Shown here in pieces: positions 18,195 to 26,100 of a stretch of DNA of 64,000 bases. The stretch covers positions 17,955-81,954 of the forward strand of contig JBBEAY010000058.1 of the NCBI GenBank assembly GCA_040882605.1, read 5' to 3'. The notes under the pieces were generated by a model. The model saw only the letters and a program-made list of their open reading frames with translations. It made no database searches and was not told the origin of the DNA. The position numbers and the translations under genes were made by a program. This DNA is from JAOUEA01 sp040882605 (GTDB lineage Bacteria > Actinomycetota > UBA4738 > HRBIN12). Positions within the stretch are counted from its first letter, which is position 1, and each line of letters begins with the position of its first letter.

Positions 18195-19607
18195 TCAGAA
18201 CTGGAAGTAGATGAACGGCGCCACGCCTTGCGGTCCGAGTGTGGCGATCACGAAGAGCGCCCCGGCACCGGCGAGCCCCATGGGAACAGGACGCCAGCGC
18301 GAGATCGCCTGCTGCAACCGCAGGCCGGGTTCACGCGGCGCGTTCTGAAGGGCCAGCATGAACACGATCGTGCCGATGGCGAGCGGGGTGACCACCTGGG
18401 TGGGGGTCGTCCAACCGGATAGCAGGCGTCCGAGCAGCGTGAGCGCGGTGCCGATCGAGTCGGACCGGAAGAACACCCACCCCACGCACACCAGAGCGAA
18501 CGTCGATAGGCGCTGGCCCCACACGAGCAGCGGCGTCTCGAGACGCTCGGCGAGATGCGCTCGTTTGAACGCTCCGGCAGCCTGTCCGATGCCGTGCAAG
18601 AGACCCCAGATGATGAACGGCCATGCGGCGCCGTGCCACAGGCCGCCGAGCGCCATGGTGACCATGATGTTCACGTAGGTGCGAACCTCGCCGCGCTTCG
18701 AGCCGCCGAGCGGGATATAGAGGTAGTCGCGCAACCACCTCGACAACGTGATGTGCCAGCGCCGCCAGAAGTCCTGCAGCGATCGCGCCGCGTAGGGGCG
18801 ATCGAAGTTCTGTGGGAACCGGAACCCCAGCAGCTTCGCCACCCCGATGGCGATGTCGGTGTAGCCGCTGAAGTCGGCGTAGATCACGATCGCATACGCG
18901 ATGACGCCGAAGAGCACGTCGATCGCGGAGTACGCAGCCGGGTCGCCGAACACGGGGTCGACCAATGCGCCCGCCAGGAAGCTCGACACCACCACCTTCT
19001 TGAAGAGGCCTCCGAGGATCAGCCACGCCGCACCGGCGACGTCGAGATGGCGCGGATCACGGCGCACGCGGAGCTGGGGGATCAACTCGTTAGGCCGCAC
19101 GATCGGGCCGGCCACCAGGTGCGGGAAGAACGAGAGGTAGAGGAAGACGTCGATCGAGCTCGCGACCCTCGTGTCGTCCCGGTACACGTCGATGATGTAG
19201 CTGATCGCCATGAACGTGAAGAACGAGATGCCGACGGGCAGGATGAGCTCCACCAGCGGCAGTCCGACGTTGAGACCCAGCGAGCTCGCGGCATTCGTGA
19301 GCTCGCGCGAGAAGAACCCGTAGTACTTGAAGACGATGAGCGGTGCGAGCGTCAGAGCGACGCCGGCCGCCATGGCCACACGCTTGCGAGTCTCGGCGGT
19401 TTGGCGTGCCACGGTGACAGCGCCGAGTTGCGCAAGGGCCGACACGCCCGCGAGCAGCCAGATGAAATGCACGTTCCACCAGGCGTAGAACACGTAGCTG
19501 ACCGCGATCATGAACAGCTTCCAGGGCAAGGGTTTCGGGCTCAGCAACCAATGGCCCAAGAAGACCAGGGCGAAGAAGATCGCGAAATCGATCGTGGGGA
19601 AGAGCAC
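18195..19607 (-). CDS. MBOAT family O-acyltransferase (AlgI/DltB-like)
   Basis: Polytopic membrane O-acyltransferase, 470 residues. The MBOAT core is evident: FKYYGFF, LPVGISFFTF, FPHLVAGPIVRP, FWRRWHITLSRWLRDYLYIPLGGS and the invariant histidine in MALGGLWHGAAW. It would carry acetyl groups across the membrane for the adjacent SGNH protein. The polymer acetylated is not encoded nearby. The start codon is GTG at 19607. Confidence 0.93.
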   Translation of the reverse strand: MLFPTIDFAIFFALVFLGHWLLSPKPLPWKLFMIAVSYVFYAWWNVHFIWLLAGVSALAQLGAVTVARQTAETRKRVAMAAGVALTLAPLIVFKYYGFFSRELTNAASSLGLNVGLPLVELILPVGISFFTFMAISYIIDVYRDDTRVASSIDVFLYLSFFPHLVAGPIVRPNELIPQLRVRRDPRHLDVAGAAWLILGGLFKKVVVSSFLAGALVDPVFGDPAAYSAIDVLFGVIAYAIVIYADFSGYTDIAIGVAKLLGFRFPQNFDRPYAARSLQDFWRRWHITLSRWLRDYLYIPLGGSKRGEVRTYVNIMVTMALGGLWHGAAWPFIIWGLLHGIGQAAGAFKRAHLAERLETPLLVWGQRLSTFALVCVGWVFFRSDSIGTALTLLGRLLSGWTTPTQVVTPLAIGTIVFMLALQNAPREPGLRLQQAISRWRPVPMGLAGAGALFVIATLGPQGVAPFIYFQF

Positions 19608-19655
19608 GACTCGAGAACCCTAACGCACCTCACCGCCGCGCTCGGCGTGCGTTCA

Positions 19656-20879
19656 TCACTCGGCGATACGGCGTTGCAGGAACGCTCGCTCGGCCGGGTT
19701 CGTCGTCAGCTCGAGGGCTCGCCGGTAGGCGGTTGCGGCCTCGTCGCGCCGCTCGAGCCGGCGGAGCAGGTCCGCCCGGGTCGCGTGGAACAGGTGGTAG
19801 GAGGCGAGGTCGCCCGCCAAGGGTTCGACGAGTGTGAGGCCGGCGCGCGGCCCGTCGGCCATCGCCACTGCCACTGCACGGTTGAGCTCGACCACCGGGC
19901 TCGGCGACGCTTCGGCGAGCACGGCATACAGGCTCGCGATCTGCGGCCAGTCGGTGTGTTCGGGCCGGGGCGCTTGCGCGTGCAAGGCAGCGATCGCCGC
20001 TTGCAGCTGATACGGACCGCTCGCGCGCAGTCCGATCGCTCGGTCGAGCACGGCGACACCCTCGTCGATCATGTCGTGGTCCCAGCGAGATCGGTTCTGA
20101 TCCTCGAGCAACACCAGATCGCGGCCGGCGTCGGTGCGCGCGTCCCGACGGGAGTGCTGCAGCAGCATCAGGGCGAGCAACCCCGCCACCTCGGCCTGAT
20201 CGGAAAGCAGCCGCTCGACCACGCGAGTGAGCCATATCGCCTCGTCGCAGAGGTCTATGCGCACCAGGTCCTGGCCGCTCGTGGCGCTATACCCCTCGTT
20301 GAACACGAGGTAGAGGACCGCGAGCACGCCGCCGAGGCGATCGTGGAGCAGCTCGCGGGGCGGTACGCGGTAGGGGATGCCGGCGTCGCGGATCTTCCTT
20401 TTCGCCCGAACGAGCCGCTGCGCCACCGTCGATTCCGGCGAGAGGAACGCCCGAGCGATCTCCCTCGTCGACAGCCCGCCGACGGTTCACAATGTGAGGG
20501 CGACGCGCGATTCCATGGGAAGGGCGGGGTGACAGCACGTGAAGATCAGCCGCAAGCGCTCGTCCGGGATCTCGTACATCTCGCCCTCGTCCAGGGTCTC
20601 CAGCGCGCGCAGCTGTGTCGCCGCCTCGGTCTTCGCTTGCCCCACCTGGTCGCGTCTGATGCGATCGATCGCCCGGTGACGGGCGGTCGTCGTGATCCAG
20701 GCTCCCGGGTTGTCCGGCACGCCGGTACGCGGCCACCGGTCGAGCGCGATCACGAATGCGTCCTGCACGGCCTCCTCGGCCAGGTCGAAGCTTCCGACCG
20801 CTCGGATCAAGGTCGCGACCGCCCGTCCCGACTCCCGCCGGAACAGGCGATCGACGACCTCTTCAGTGGCGGCGGTCAA
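19656..20879 (-). pseudogene. ECF42-type RNA polymerase sigma factor interrupted by an in-frame TGA
   Basis: Sigma-70-family factor with a long C-terminal TPR-like extension. Region 2 (ATEEVVDRLFRRESGRAVATLIRAVG, starting at the TTG at 20879) continues to SRVALTL, where TGA occupies 20487-20489. The same frame then resumes as TVGGLSTREIARAFL and the whole C-terminal domain to 19656. Relatives have an Arg at the stop position, so CGA to TGA is the simplest change. Codon 131 of about 408 is affected, inside region 4. The upstream DGPF gene overlaps the start (TTGA) as in ECF42 loci. Either a nonsense mutation, a sequencing error or read-through. Confidence 0.75.
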
Positions 20880-21241
20880 CCCTGCGGCATCTGTGGGAGC
20901 TCCATGACGGGGCGCAGCTCGATCGTGCCGCGAGCTGCGCCCGGGCACTCCGCGGCCGCCCCGATCGCGTCGTCGAGGTTGTCGACCTCGAGCAGGTAGT
21001 AGCCGCCGAGGGTCTCCTTCGTCTCGGCGAAAGGACCGTCGGTGACGATGCGCTCCCCGTCCTTCACGCGCACGCTCGTCGCCTGCTCGACCGGTTGCAA
21101 GGCGTCGCCGGCCCTCATCCACCCCTTCTTGCCGAGCCAGTCCGAGTAGTCGTACCAACGCTTCATCTCGGCGGCCTGCTCGGCCTCGTTCATCTCCATG
21201 TCGGCGTTCATGTCGCCGTAGATCAGCAGCATGTACTGCAT
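20876..21241 (-). CDS. YCII-related DGPF-domain protein
   Basis: Small soluble alpha/beta-barrel protein of 121 residues with the eponymous DGPFAETKETLGGYYLLE motif. DGPF proteins are the conserved genomic partners of ECF42 sigma factors, exactly as here. The gene overlaps the sigma start by 4 bases. Biochemical function in the family is not settled. Confidence 0.88.
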   Translation of the reverse strand: MQYMLLIYGDMNADMEMNEAEQAAEMKRWYDYSDWLGKKGWMRAGDALQPVEQATSVRVKDGERIVTDGPFAETKETLGGYYLLEVDNLDDAIGAAAECPGAARGTIELRPVMELPQMPQG

Positions 21242-21427
21242 CGACTTTCTCCTTCCTGCTCGTGTTCCTGCGGCTGGGTCAGCCGCCTCTATCGATACGA
21301 CGAACGGAAACCGACCGTCGTCGACATCGTGGTGAAGATCGGCCTCGAGACCTTAACGGGGCCTCGCCGCGCCGGGCTCAGGTAGCCTGCACCATCGATA
21401 GGAGAACGTTCCGACAGAAGGAGACCG

Positions 21428-21619
21428 ATGTCCCGCGAGAGCGACTGGGCCGTGTTCGAGAAGGCATGCGAGATCACCGCGTCGGCGGTGCGCGGGGCGA
21501 TGACGGGCAGCGATGGGCAACAGGCGTCGTTCGTCGCCGACGTGTTTCGGTCGGTCCACGAGGCCCTCAAAGCGACGGCAGATGAGATGCCCAACAAGGA
21601 CTCGAAGCCCGGATTCTGA
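21428..21619 (+). CDS. small hypothetical protein
   Basis: 63-residue soluble protein, not recognised. I accept it because AGAAGGAGA stands 4 bases before the ATG and the composition is protein-like (SDWAVFEKACEITASAVRGAM). It probably folds as two helices. It is convergent with the CBS-domain gene. Confidence 0.6.
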   Translation: MSRESDWAVFEKACEITASAVRGAMTGSDGQQASFVADVFRSVHEALKATADEMPNKDSKPGF

Positions 21620-21649
21620 CGCGACCTCCCGATCGTGCCGGCCGCCGAG

Positions 21650-22015
21650 TCAGCCGCGGGGAGTGACATCGCGCATCGACACGATGCCCACGACACGGCC
21701 GTCTTCCACCACCGGCAGATGCCTGAATCCGAACGCGAACATCGACTCGAGGGCTTCGTGCGGATCGACCTCAGGCCCGATCGTCTTCGGATCCTTCGTC
21801 ATGAACTCGGTGACGTGATGATTCTCGGCGTCGAAGTCGGACCCCACCGCGCGCAAGACGTCACGCTCGGTGAAGATGCCGAGAAGGCGTTCGCCGTCGA
21901 GCACGATGGCGCTCCCGACCTGATGGGTGCTCATCATCGTCGCGGCATCGGCGATCGTGGTCGTCGGCGAGACGATCGTCAGATCGGTGCTCATCACGTC
22001 ACGGATCACGGTCAT
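21650..22015 (-). CDS. CBS-domain pair protein
   Basis: 121-residue stand-alone Bateman module: two CBS repeats (VMSTDLTIVSPTTTIADAATMM...GIFTERDVLRA and FMTKDPKTIGPEVDPHEALESM...GIVSMRDVT). Such proteins sense adenine nucleotides or related ligands. Its ATG overlaps head to head with the ATG of mutY on the other strand (shared CATG), leaving no space for conventional promoters or leaders. Confidence 0.9.
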   Translation of the reverse strand: MTVIRDVMSTDLTIVSPTTTIADAATMMSTHQVGSAIVLDGERLLGIFTERDVLRAVGSDFDAENHHVTEFMTKDPKTIGPEVDPHEALESMFAFGFRHLPVVEDGRVVGIVSMRDVTPRG

Positions 22016-22958
22016 GCCTGGCCCCTTCGATACGTCGATTGACGACGGTCAGCAGCCTAGTCCGCGGGAGAAGGCGCGGGAAGCCCTGCTGGCCTGGTAC
22101 CGGCCTCGACGCAGGGCCTACCCGTGGCGCGCCCCCGCTCGCCAGGGCGCCCGACGTCCCGATGCGTATGCCGTGCTGGTCAGTGAGGTCATGCTGCAGC
22201 AGACGCAGGCGTCGCGCGTCGTTCCTGCCTTCGAGGCGTTCATGACTCGATTCCCCGACGTTCGAGCTCTGGCATCGGCGTCTCGCGCCGACGTGCTGCG
22301 GTCGTGGCGCAGGCTCGGCTACCCGCGGCGCGCCGTGGCGCTGCACCGCGCGGCCGATCAGATCGTCGAACAGCATGACGGCGTGGTGCCATGCGATCGG
22401 GAGGCGCTGCGGGCGCTGACCGGTGTGGGCGAGTACACGTCGGCGGCCGTTGCAAGCCTCGCCTACGGAGCCCGCATCGCGGTGGTCGACACCAACGTGC
22501 GAAGGGTGTGGGCGCGGGTGGATCGGGGTGTGGAGCCAGACGAGGTGTCGGACCGTGAGCTGAAGCTCGCCGCCGATGCGTGGCTCGACCCGCGCCGCCC
22601 CGAGGCCTGGAACCAGGCGCTGATGGATCTCGGTCGTGAGGTGTGCCGGCCATCGCCGCGATGCCACGACTGTCCGCTGCGACCCTGGTGCGCGTTCGCG
22701 GCCGCCGGGCGCACGGGCAGGCCGTCGGCGCGGCGACAGCCGAGGTTCGAAGGTTCGTTGCGCCAGGTGCGTGGGGCGGTTACCGCCGAGCTTCGCGCTC
22801 GCTCGCCTCGCACTGTCGGGGCCATCGTCCGCGCAACAGGGCTCCCGACGTCACGGATCGCTGAGGCGGTCCGAGGCTTGCACGGTGATGGCGTGGTTGT
22901 CGCATCACCGGCAGCGCTCGAAGGGCGCGAGCGAGGGCTCCTCTCGCTCCCCGACTAG
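22014..22958 (+). CDS. mutY: A/G-specific adenine DNA glycosylase
   Basis: Base-excision repair glycosylase removing A opposite 8-oxoG, 314 residues. The catalytic Glu lies in SEVMLQQTQ, the helix-hairpin-helix is LTGVGEYTSAAV and the catalytic Asp is in VVDTNVRRVWAR. The 4Fe-4S loop reads CRPSPRCHDCPLRPWC, i.e. C-x5-C-x2-C-x5-C, one residue shorter in the first spacer than the usual C-x6-C. There is no C-terminal NUDIX-like domain; instead a short winged-helix-like tail. Confidence 0.9.
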   Translation: MPGPFDTSIDDGQQPSPREKAREALLAWYRPRRRAYPWRAPARQGARRPDAYAVLVSEVMLQQTQASRVVPAFEAFMTRFPDVRALASASRADVLRSWRRLGYPRRAVALHRAADQIVEQHDGVVPCDREALRALTGVGEYTSAAVASLAYGARIAVVDTNVRRVWARVDRGVEPDEVSDRELKLAADAWLDPRRPEAWNQALMDLGREVCRPSPRCHDCPLRPWCAFAAAGRTGRPSARRQPRFEGSLRQVRGAVTAELRARSPRTVGAIVRATGLPTSRIAEAVRGLHGDGVVVASPAALEGRERGLLSLPD

Positions 22959-23018
22959 ACGTGGCAAGGCAAGCGGGGCTCGCGGAACCCATCGAGGCGC
23001 CCGGTGCCGGTCAACCCG

Positions 23019-23071
23019 TTGACGGAGCGACCGATCCGTGGGTAGACTGTTCGAAATGAGAGTGATTCTCA
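23019..23071 (+). promoter_or_regulatory. znuA promoter with Zur-box-like operator over a leaderless start
   Basis: A good housekeeping promoter is visible: TTGACG at 23019-23024, 18 bases, TAGACT at 23043-23048, which puts transcription start at about 23055, essentially on the ATG at 23056. The palindrome TGAGAGTGATTCTCA (23057-23071, one mismatch between the 7-base arms) closely matches the actinobacterial Zur box. A bound repressor would cover the start site, giving zinc-dependent repression of znuACB-zur. Confidence 0.75.
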
Positions 23072-23955
23072 GTCTTGTTCTGACACTGATGATCCTCACG
23101 CCCGCGTGCGCTGGCAGCGCTGGGCCGAGCCAAGCTGAGGACACATCGATCTCAGTCGTGGCGAGCTTCTATCCGCTGGCCTTCGCAGCCCAGCGAGTGG
23201 GCGGCGATGCGGTCACCGTCACGAACCTGACTCCGCCCGGGGTCGAGCCGCACGATCTCGAGCTCGCGCCCGAGGCCCTCGAGCTGATCGCGTCGGCCGA
23301 CGTTGTCGTCTACCTCTCAGGCGGTTTCCAGCCCGCCGTCGAGGAAGCGGTCGAAGCGGAAGCCACCGGCGTCGTCGTCGATGTCGCCCAGGGTAGCGGC
23401 GCCGGCTCCGACGCCTCCGTGGCGGCGGATGGTGATCCGCACATCTGGCTCGACCCCGCCCTCTACGCGGGCATGGTCGACCGCGTGGCAACCGCGCTGG
23501 TCGAGGTGCGAACTGCCGATGCCCAGACGTTCCTCGGGAACGCCCGCAGGCTCGAAGTGGAGCTCGAGCAGCTCGACGAGGAGTTCCGGTTGGGACTCGC
23601 CGAGTGCGACACTCGAACGATGATCACCAACCATGCGGCGTTCGGATATCTGGCGGCGGCATACGACCTCGACCAGTGGGCGATCTCGGGATCGTCGCCG
23701 GAGTCCGAGCCCGACCCTGCGCGCATCGCCGAGCTCGTCGAAGTCGCGCGCGATGCAGGTGCGACGACGGTCTTCGCAGAAGACCTGCTCTCTGCCGAGG
23801 TCGTTGAGATCCTTGCTGCCGAGGCCGGCCTCGACTCCGCTCTGCTGAGTCCACTCGAAGGTCTGGCCGAGGCGCAGATCGCCGCGAGCGACGACTACCT
23901 GTCGGTGATGCGCCGGAACCTGGAGACCTTGCGTGACGGCCTCGTCTGCGCCTAG
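23056..23955 (+). CDS. znuA: zinc ABC transporter substrate-binding protein
   Basis: Cluster 9 (TroA/ZnuA) metal-binding lipoprotein-like protein, about 299 residues. N-terminal secretion signal with ILTPACAG, which is an imperfect lipobox. Metal ligands of the family are visible: His in VEPHDLELAPE, His in DGDPHIWLDP, His in ITNHAAFGYLA and an Asp/Glu in the C-terminal FAEDLLSAEV. The start at ATG 23056 fits a leaderless transcript; GTG at 23038 or 23062 are alternatives. First gene of the znu operon. Confidence 0.9.
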   Translation: MRVILSLVLTLMILTPACAGSAGPSQAEDTSISVVASFYPLAFAAQRVGGDAVTVTNLTPPGVEPHDLELAPEALELIASADVVVYLSGGFQPAVEEAVEAEATGVVVDVAQGSGAGSDASVAADGDPHIWLDPALYAGMVDRVATALVEVRTADAQTFLGNARRLEVELEQLDEEFRLGLAECDTRTMITNHAAFGYLAAAYDLDQWAISGSSPESEPDPARIAELVEVARDAGATTVFAEDLLSAEVVEILAAEAGLDSALLSPLEGLAEAQIAASDDYLSVMRRNLETLRDGLVCA

Positions 23956-24736
23956 CGCCTCGCCCGGGCGCGACGGGGCGGGCGAGCCCGAGCACCTGAT
24001 CGCGGCGAGTGGCATCACGTTCGGATACGGCCGGGAACCGGTGCTCGAACACGTCGATCTCGTCGTGCGGGCGGGTGAGTTCGTCGCCCTCGTCGGGCCG
24101 AACGGGTCGGGCAAGTCGACCCTTCTCCACCTGTTGCTAGGCTCGCTCGAGCCCGACGCCGGCCAGGTGTCGCTGTTCGGCCGGCCTCCCGGCGCGATCC
24201 GCCGCCGCGGACGGCTCGGCTACGTACCGCAGCGCCCGAACCTCAGCTCGGAGCTGCCCGCCACGGTCCGCGAGATCGTGGCGGCGGGCCGTCTCACCGA
24301 CGGCCGGTGGTGGCTCCCGATGTCGCGGGCCGACCGTGAACAGGTTGAGCACGCGATCGCTTCGGTCGGCCTCGTCGAGCTGGCGCACCGGCCGGTGAAC
24401 GAACTCTCCGGTGGACAGCAGCAACGCGCGTTCATCGCCCGCGCCTTCGCGAGCGAACCGTCGCTGCTCGTGCTCGACGAGCCGATCGCGGGGGTCGACG
24501 CCGCCTCGCAACGCCTGTTCCGCGACTCGCTCGTGCACCTGATCCGTGAGCACGGGGCCGGTGTGCTGCTCGTCTCCCACGAGCTTTCGGCCGTCGCCGA
24601 CGACGTCGATCGAGTGGTGGTGCTCAAGCGCACGGTGGTTTTCGACGGACGGCCGTCGGACCTCGCTGCGCAAGGCGTGGGCAGCCTCGGCGTGCATGCA
24701 GAGGACCTTCCGATCTGGCTGGAGCAGCTCACGTGA
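23933..24736 (+). CDS. znuC: zinc ABC transporter ATP-binding protein
   Basis: ABC ATPase of 267 residues. Walker A GPNGSGKST, Q-loop VPQRPNL, signature LSGGQQQR, Walker B LLVLDEPIAGVD, switch His in SHELS. It energises Zn uptake with ZnuA and ZnuB. The GTG start lies 23 bases inside the end of znuA, so translation is coupled. Confidence 0.94.
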   Translation: MTASSAPSASPGRDGAGEPEHLIAASGITFGYGREPVLEHVDLVVRAGEFVALVGPNGSGKSTLLHLLLGSLEPDAGQVSLFGRPPGAIRRRGRLGYVPQRPNLSSELPATVREIVAAGRLTDGRWWLPMSRADREQVEHAIASVGLVELAHRPVNELSGGQQQRAFIARAFASEPSLLVLDEPIAGVDAASQRLFRDSLVHLIREHGAGVLLVSHELSAVADDVDRVVVLKRTVVFDGRPSDLAAQGVGSLGVHAEDLPIWLEQLT

Positions 24737-25602
24737 TCGCCGAGCTCGCGCTGCCGTTCCCGTTCGAGCTCGGCTTCATGCAGCGGGCCCTCGTTGCGTG
24801 CCTCGCGGTGGGAGCGTTCGCGCCCACGATCGGGGTTTTCTTGGTGCAGAAGAGGCTGTCCCTGATCGGCGACGGCATCGGACACGTTGCGTTCGCGGGC
24901 GTGGGCGCCGGACTGCTCGCAGGCTGGGCGCCTTTGTGGACGGCGCTGGCCTTCGCGGTGGCCGGATCCCTCGGCATCGAATGGTTCAGGTCGCGACGGC
25001 GCACATCTGGCGACGTGGCGCTGGCGATCTTGTTCTACTCGGGCATCGCGCTCGGCGTAGTGTTGATCTCGCTCGGTGACGGAGTATCGGCGACGGTGCT
25101 CACGTACCTGTTCGGGCAGCCTCTCACGGTGAAGGCCGGCGAGGCGTGGGCGATCGTGCTGCTCGGCCTCGGCATCGTGGCCGCGGTGGTCGTGTTGCGC
25201 CGCGCGCTGTTCTCGGTCGTCACCGACGAGGAATGGTCGCGGGTCGCCGGCCTTCCCGTGGCCACGTTGAACTCACTGCTCGCTGTGCTCACCGCCGTGG
25301 CCGTGGTTGCCGCGATGCAGATCGTGGGCATCTTGCTCGTGGCGGCGATGATGGTGCTGCCGGTCGCCAGCGCGCAGCTGCTCGCCCGTTCCTTCCGGGG
25401 AGCGCTCGCGTTCTCGGTCGCGATCGGCGTGGGCGCGTCGATCGTCGGGTTGGCGCTCTCGAGGGTGTGGGGATCGGCCGCCGGAGGTGCGATCGTGCTG
25501 GTCGCAGCTGCCGTGTTCGTGCTGGTCGCCGTGACTGCCAGCGGGCTCGCGAGCGCACTGGGCGCAGAGGCAGCCGAAGGCGCAGAGGGGTCGGGCCGAT
25601 GA
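24733..25602 (+). CDS. znuB: zinc ABC transporter permease
   Basis: Cluster 9 metal permease of 289 residues with about eight helices. Family landmarks: QKRLSLIGDGIGHVAFAGVG and the late GILLVAAMMVLPVASAQLLA. GTG at 24733 overlaps the znuC stop by 4 bases (GTGA). The last 20 residues are Ala/Glu-rich and overlap the zur start. Confidence 0.94.
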   Translation: MIAELALPFPFELGFMQRALVACLAVGAFAPTIGVFLVQKRLSLIGDGIGHVAFAGVGAGLLAGWAPLWTALAFAVAGSLGIEWFRSRRRTSGDVALAILFYSGIALGVVLISLGDGVSATVLTYLFGQPLTVKAGEAWAIVLLGLGIVAAVVVLRRALFSVVTDEEWSRVAGLPVATLNSLLAVLTAVAVVAAMQIVGILLVAAMMVLPVASAQLLARSFRGALAFSVAIGVGASIVGLALSRVWGSAAGGAIVLVAAAVFVLVAVTASGLASALGAEAAEGAEGSGR

Positions 25603-26042
25603 CGAGGCCCGCTTCCTCGGAGCTGCACTCGACGGTCGCCGGGCGCCTCCGCGACGTCGGGCAGCGCTACACCACGCAACGCGAGGCGCTGGTCATGGCC
25701 CTCGAGCGTGCCGGCAAGCCTCTGTCGACCGCCGAGATCGTCGCGGCCCGCACCGGTCCGCAGAGCTCGGTCTACCGCAACCTCTCGGTCCTCGAGCACG
25801 CCGGCGTCGCGCGTCGCGTGATCACCGAGGGCGAGTTCGCTCGCTTCGAGCTCACCGAGGAGCTCACCGAGCACCACCATCACCTGATCTGCACGCGGTG
25901 CGGCAAGGTGGAAGACGTGACGATACCGCCCGATCTCGAGACCACCATGGATCGCGCGGTCGACAAGCTCGCGAGGCGCAGTGGGTTCGCGAAGGTCCGT
26001 CACCGCCTTGACCTGATCGGCACGTGTCGAACGTGCGCCTGA
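25599..26042 (+). CDS. zur: Fur-family zinc uptake regulator
   Basis: Fur-superfamily repressor, 147 residues. Winged helix at residues 15-85 (RYTTQREALVMALE, SSVYRNLSVLEHAGV), histidine cluster EHHHHLICTRCGK and the structural Cys4-type pairs CTRC and CRTC. The position as last gene of znuACB, ATGA overlap, and the Zur box at the operon start make zinc the likely co-repressor and imply autoregulation. Confidence 0.92.
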   Translation: MTRPASSELHSTVAGRLRDVGQRYTTQREALVMALERAGKPLSTAEIVAARTGPQSSVYRNLSVLEHAGVARRVITEGEFARFELTEELTEHHHHLICTRCGKVEDVTIPPDLETTMDRAVDKLARRSGFAKVRHRLDLIGTCRTCA

Positions 26043-26079
26043 CCCCCGCGGTCGGGGGCGGGTTGTCGGGCTCAACCCG
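26043..26079 (+). terminator. tandem hairpins after the znu-zur operon
   Basis: Two adjacent perfect stems directly after the zur stop: CCCCCG/CGGGGG with a 4-base loop (26043-26058) and CGGGTTG/CAACCCG with a 7-base loop (26059-26079). There is no T-run, as is common in high-GC genomes. Probably ends the operon before the phosphatase gene. Confidence 0.5.
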
Positions 26080-26100
26080 GGTCGTGTTCCCTATGACGAC

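Noticed and set aside
20487..20489. TGA in the sigma gene as a selenocysteine codon
   Set aside because: Although tRNA-Sec is encoded in the window, the position is Arg in the family, no redox motif surrounds it, and no convincing SECIS-like hairpin follows immediately. A nonsense change is simpler.
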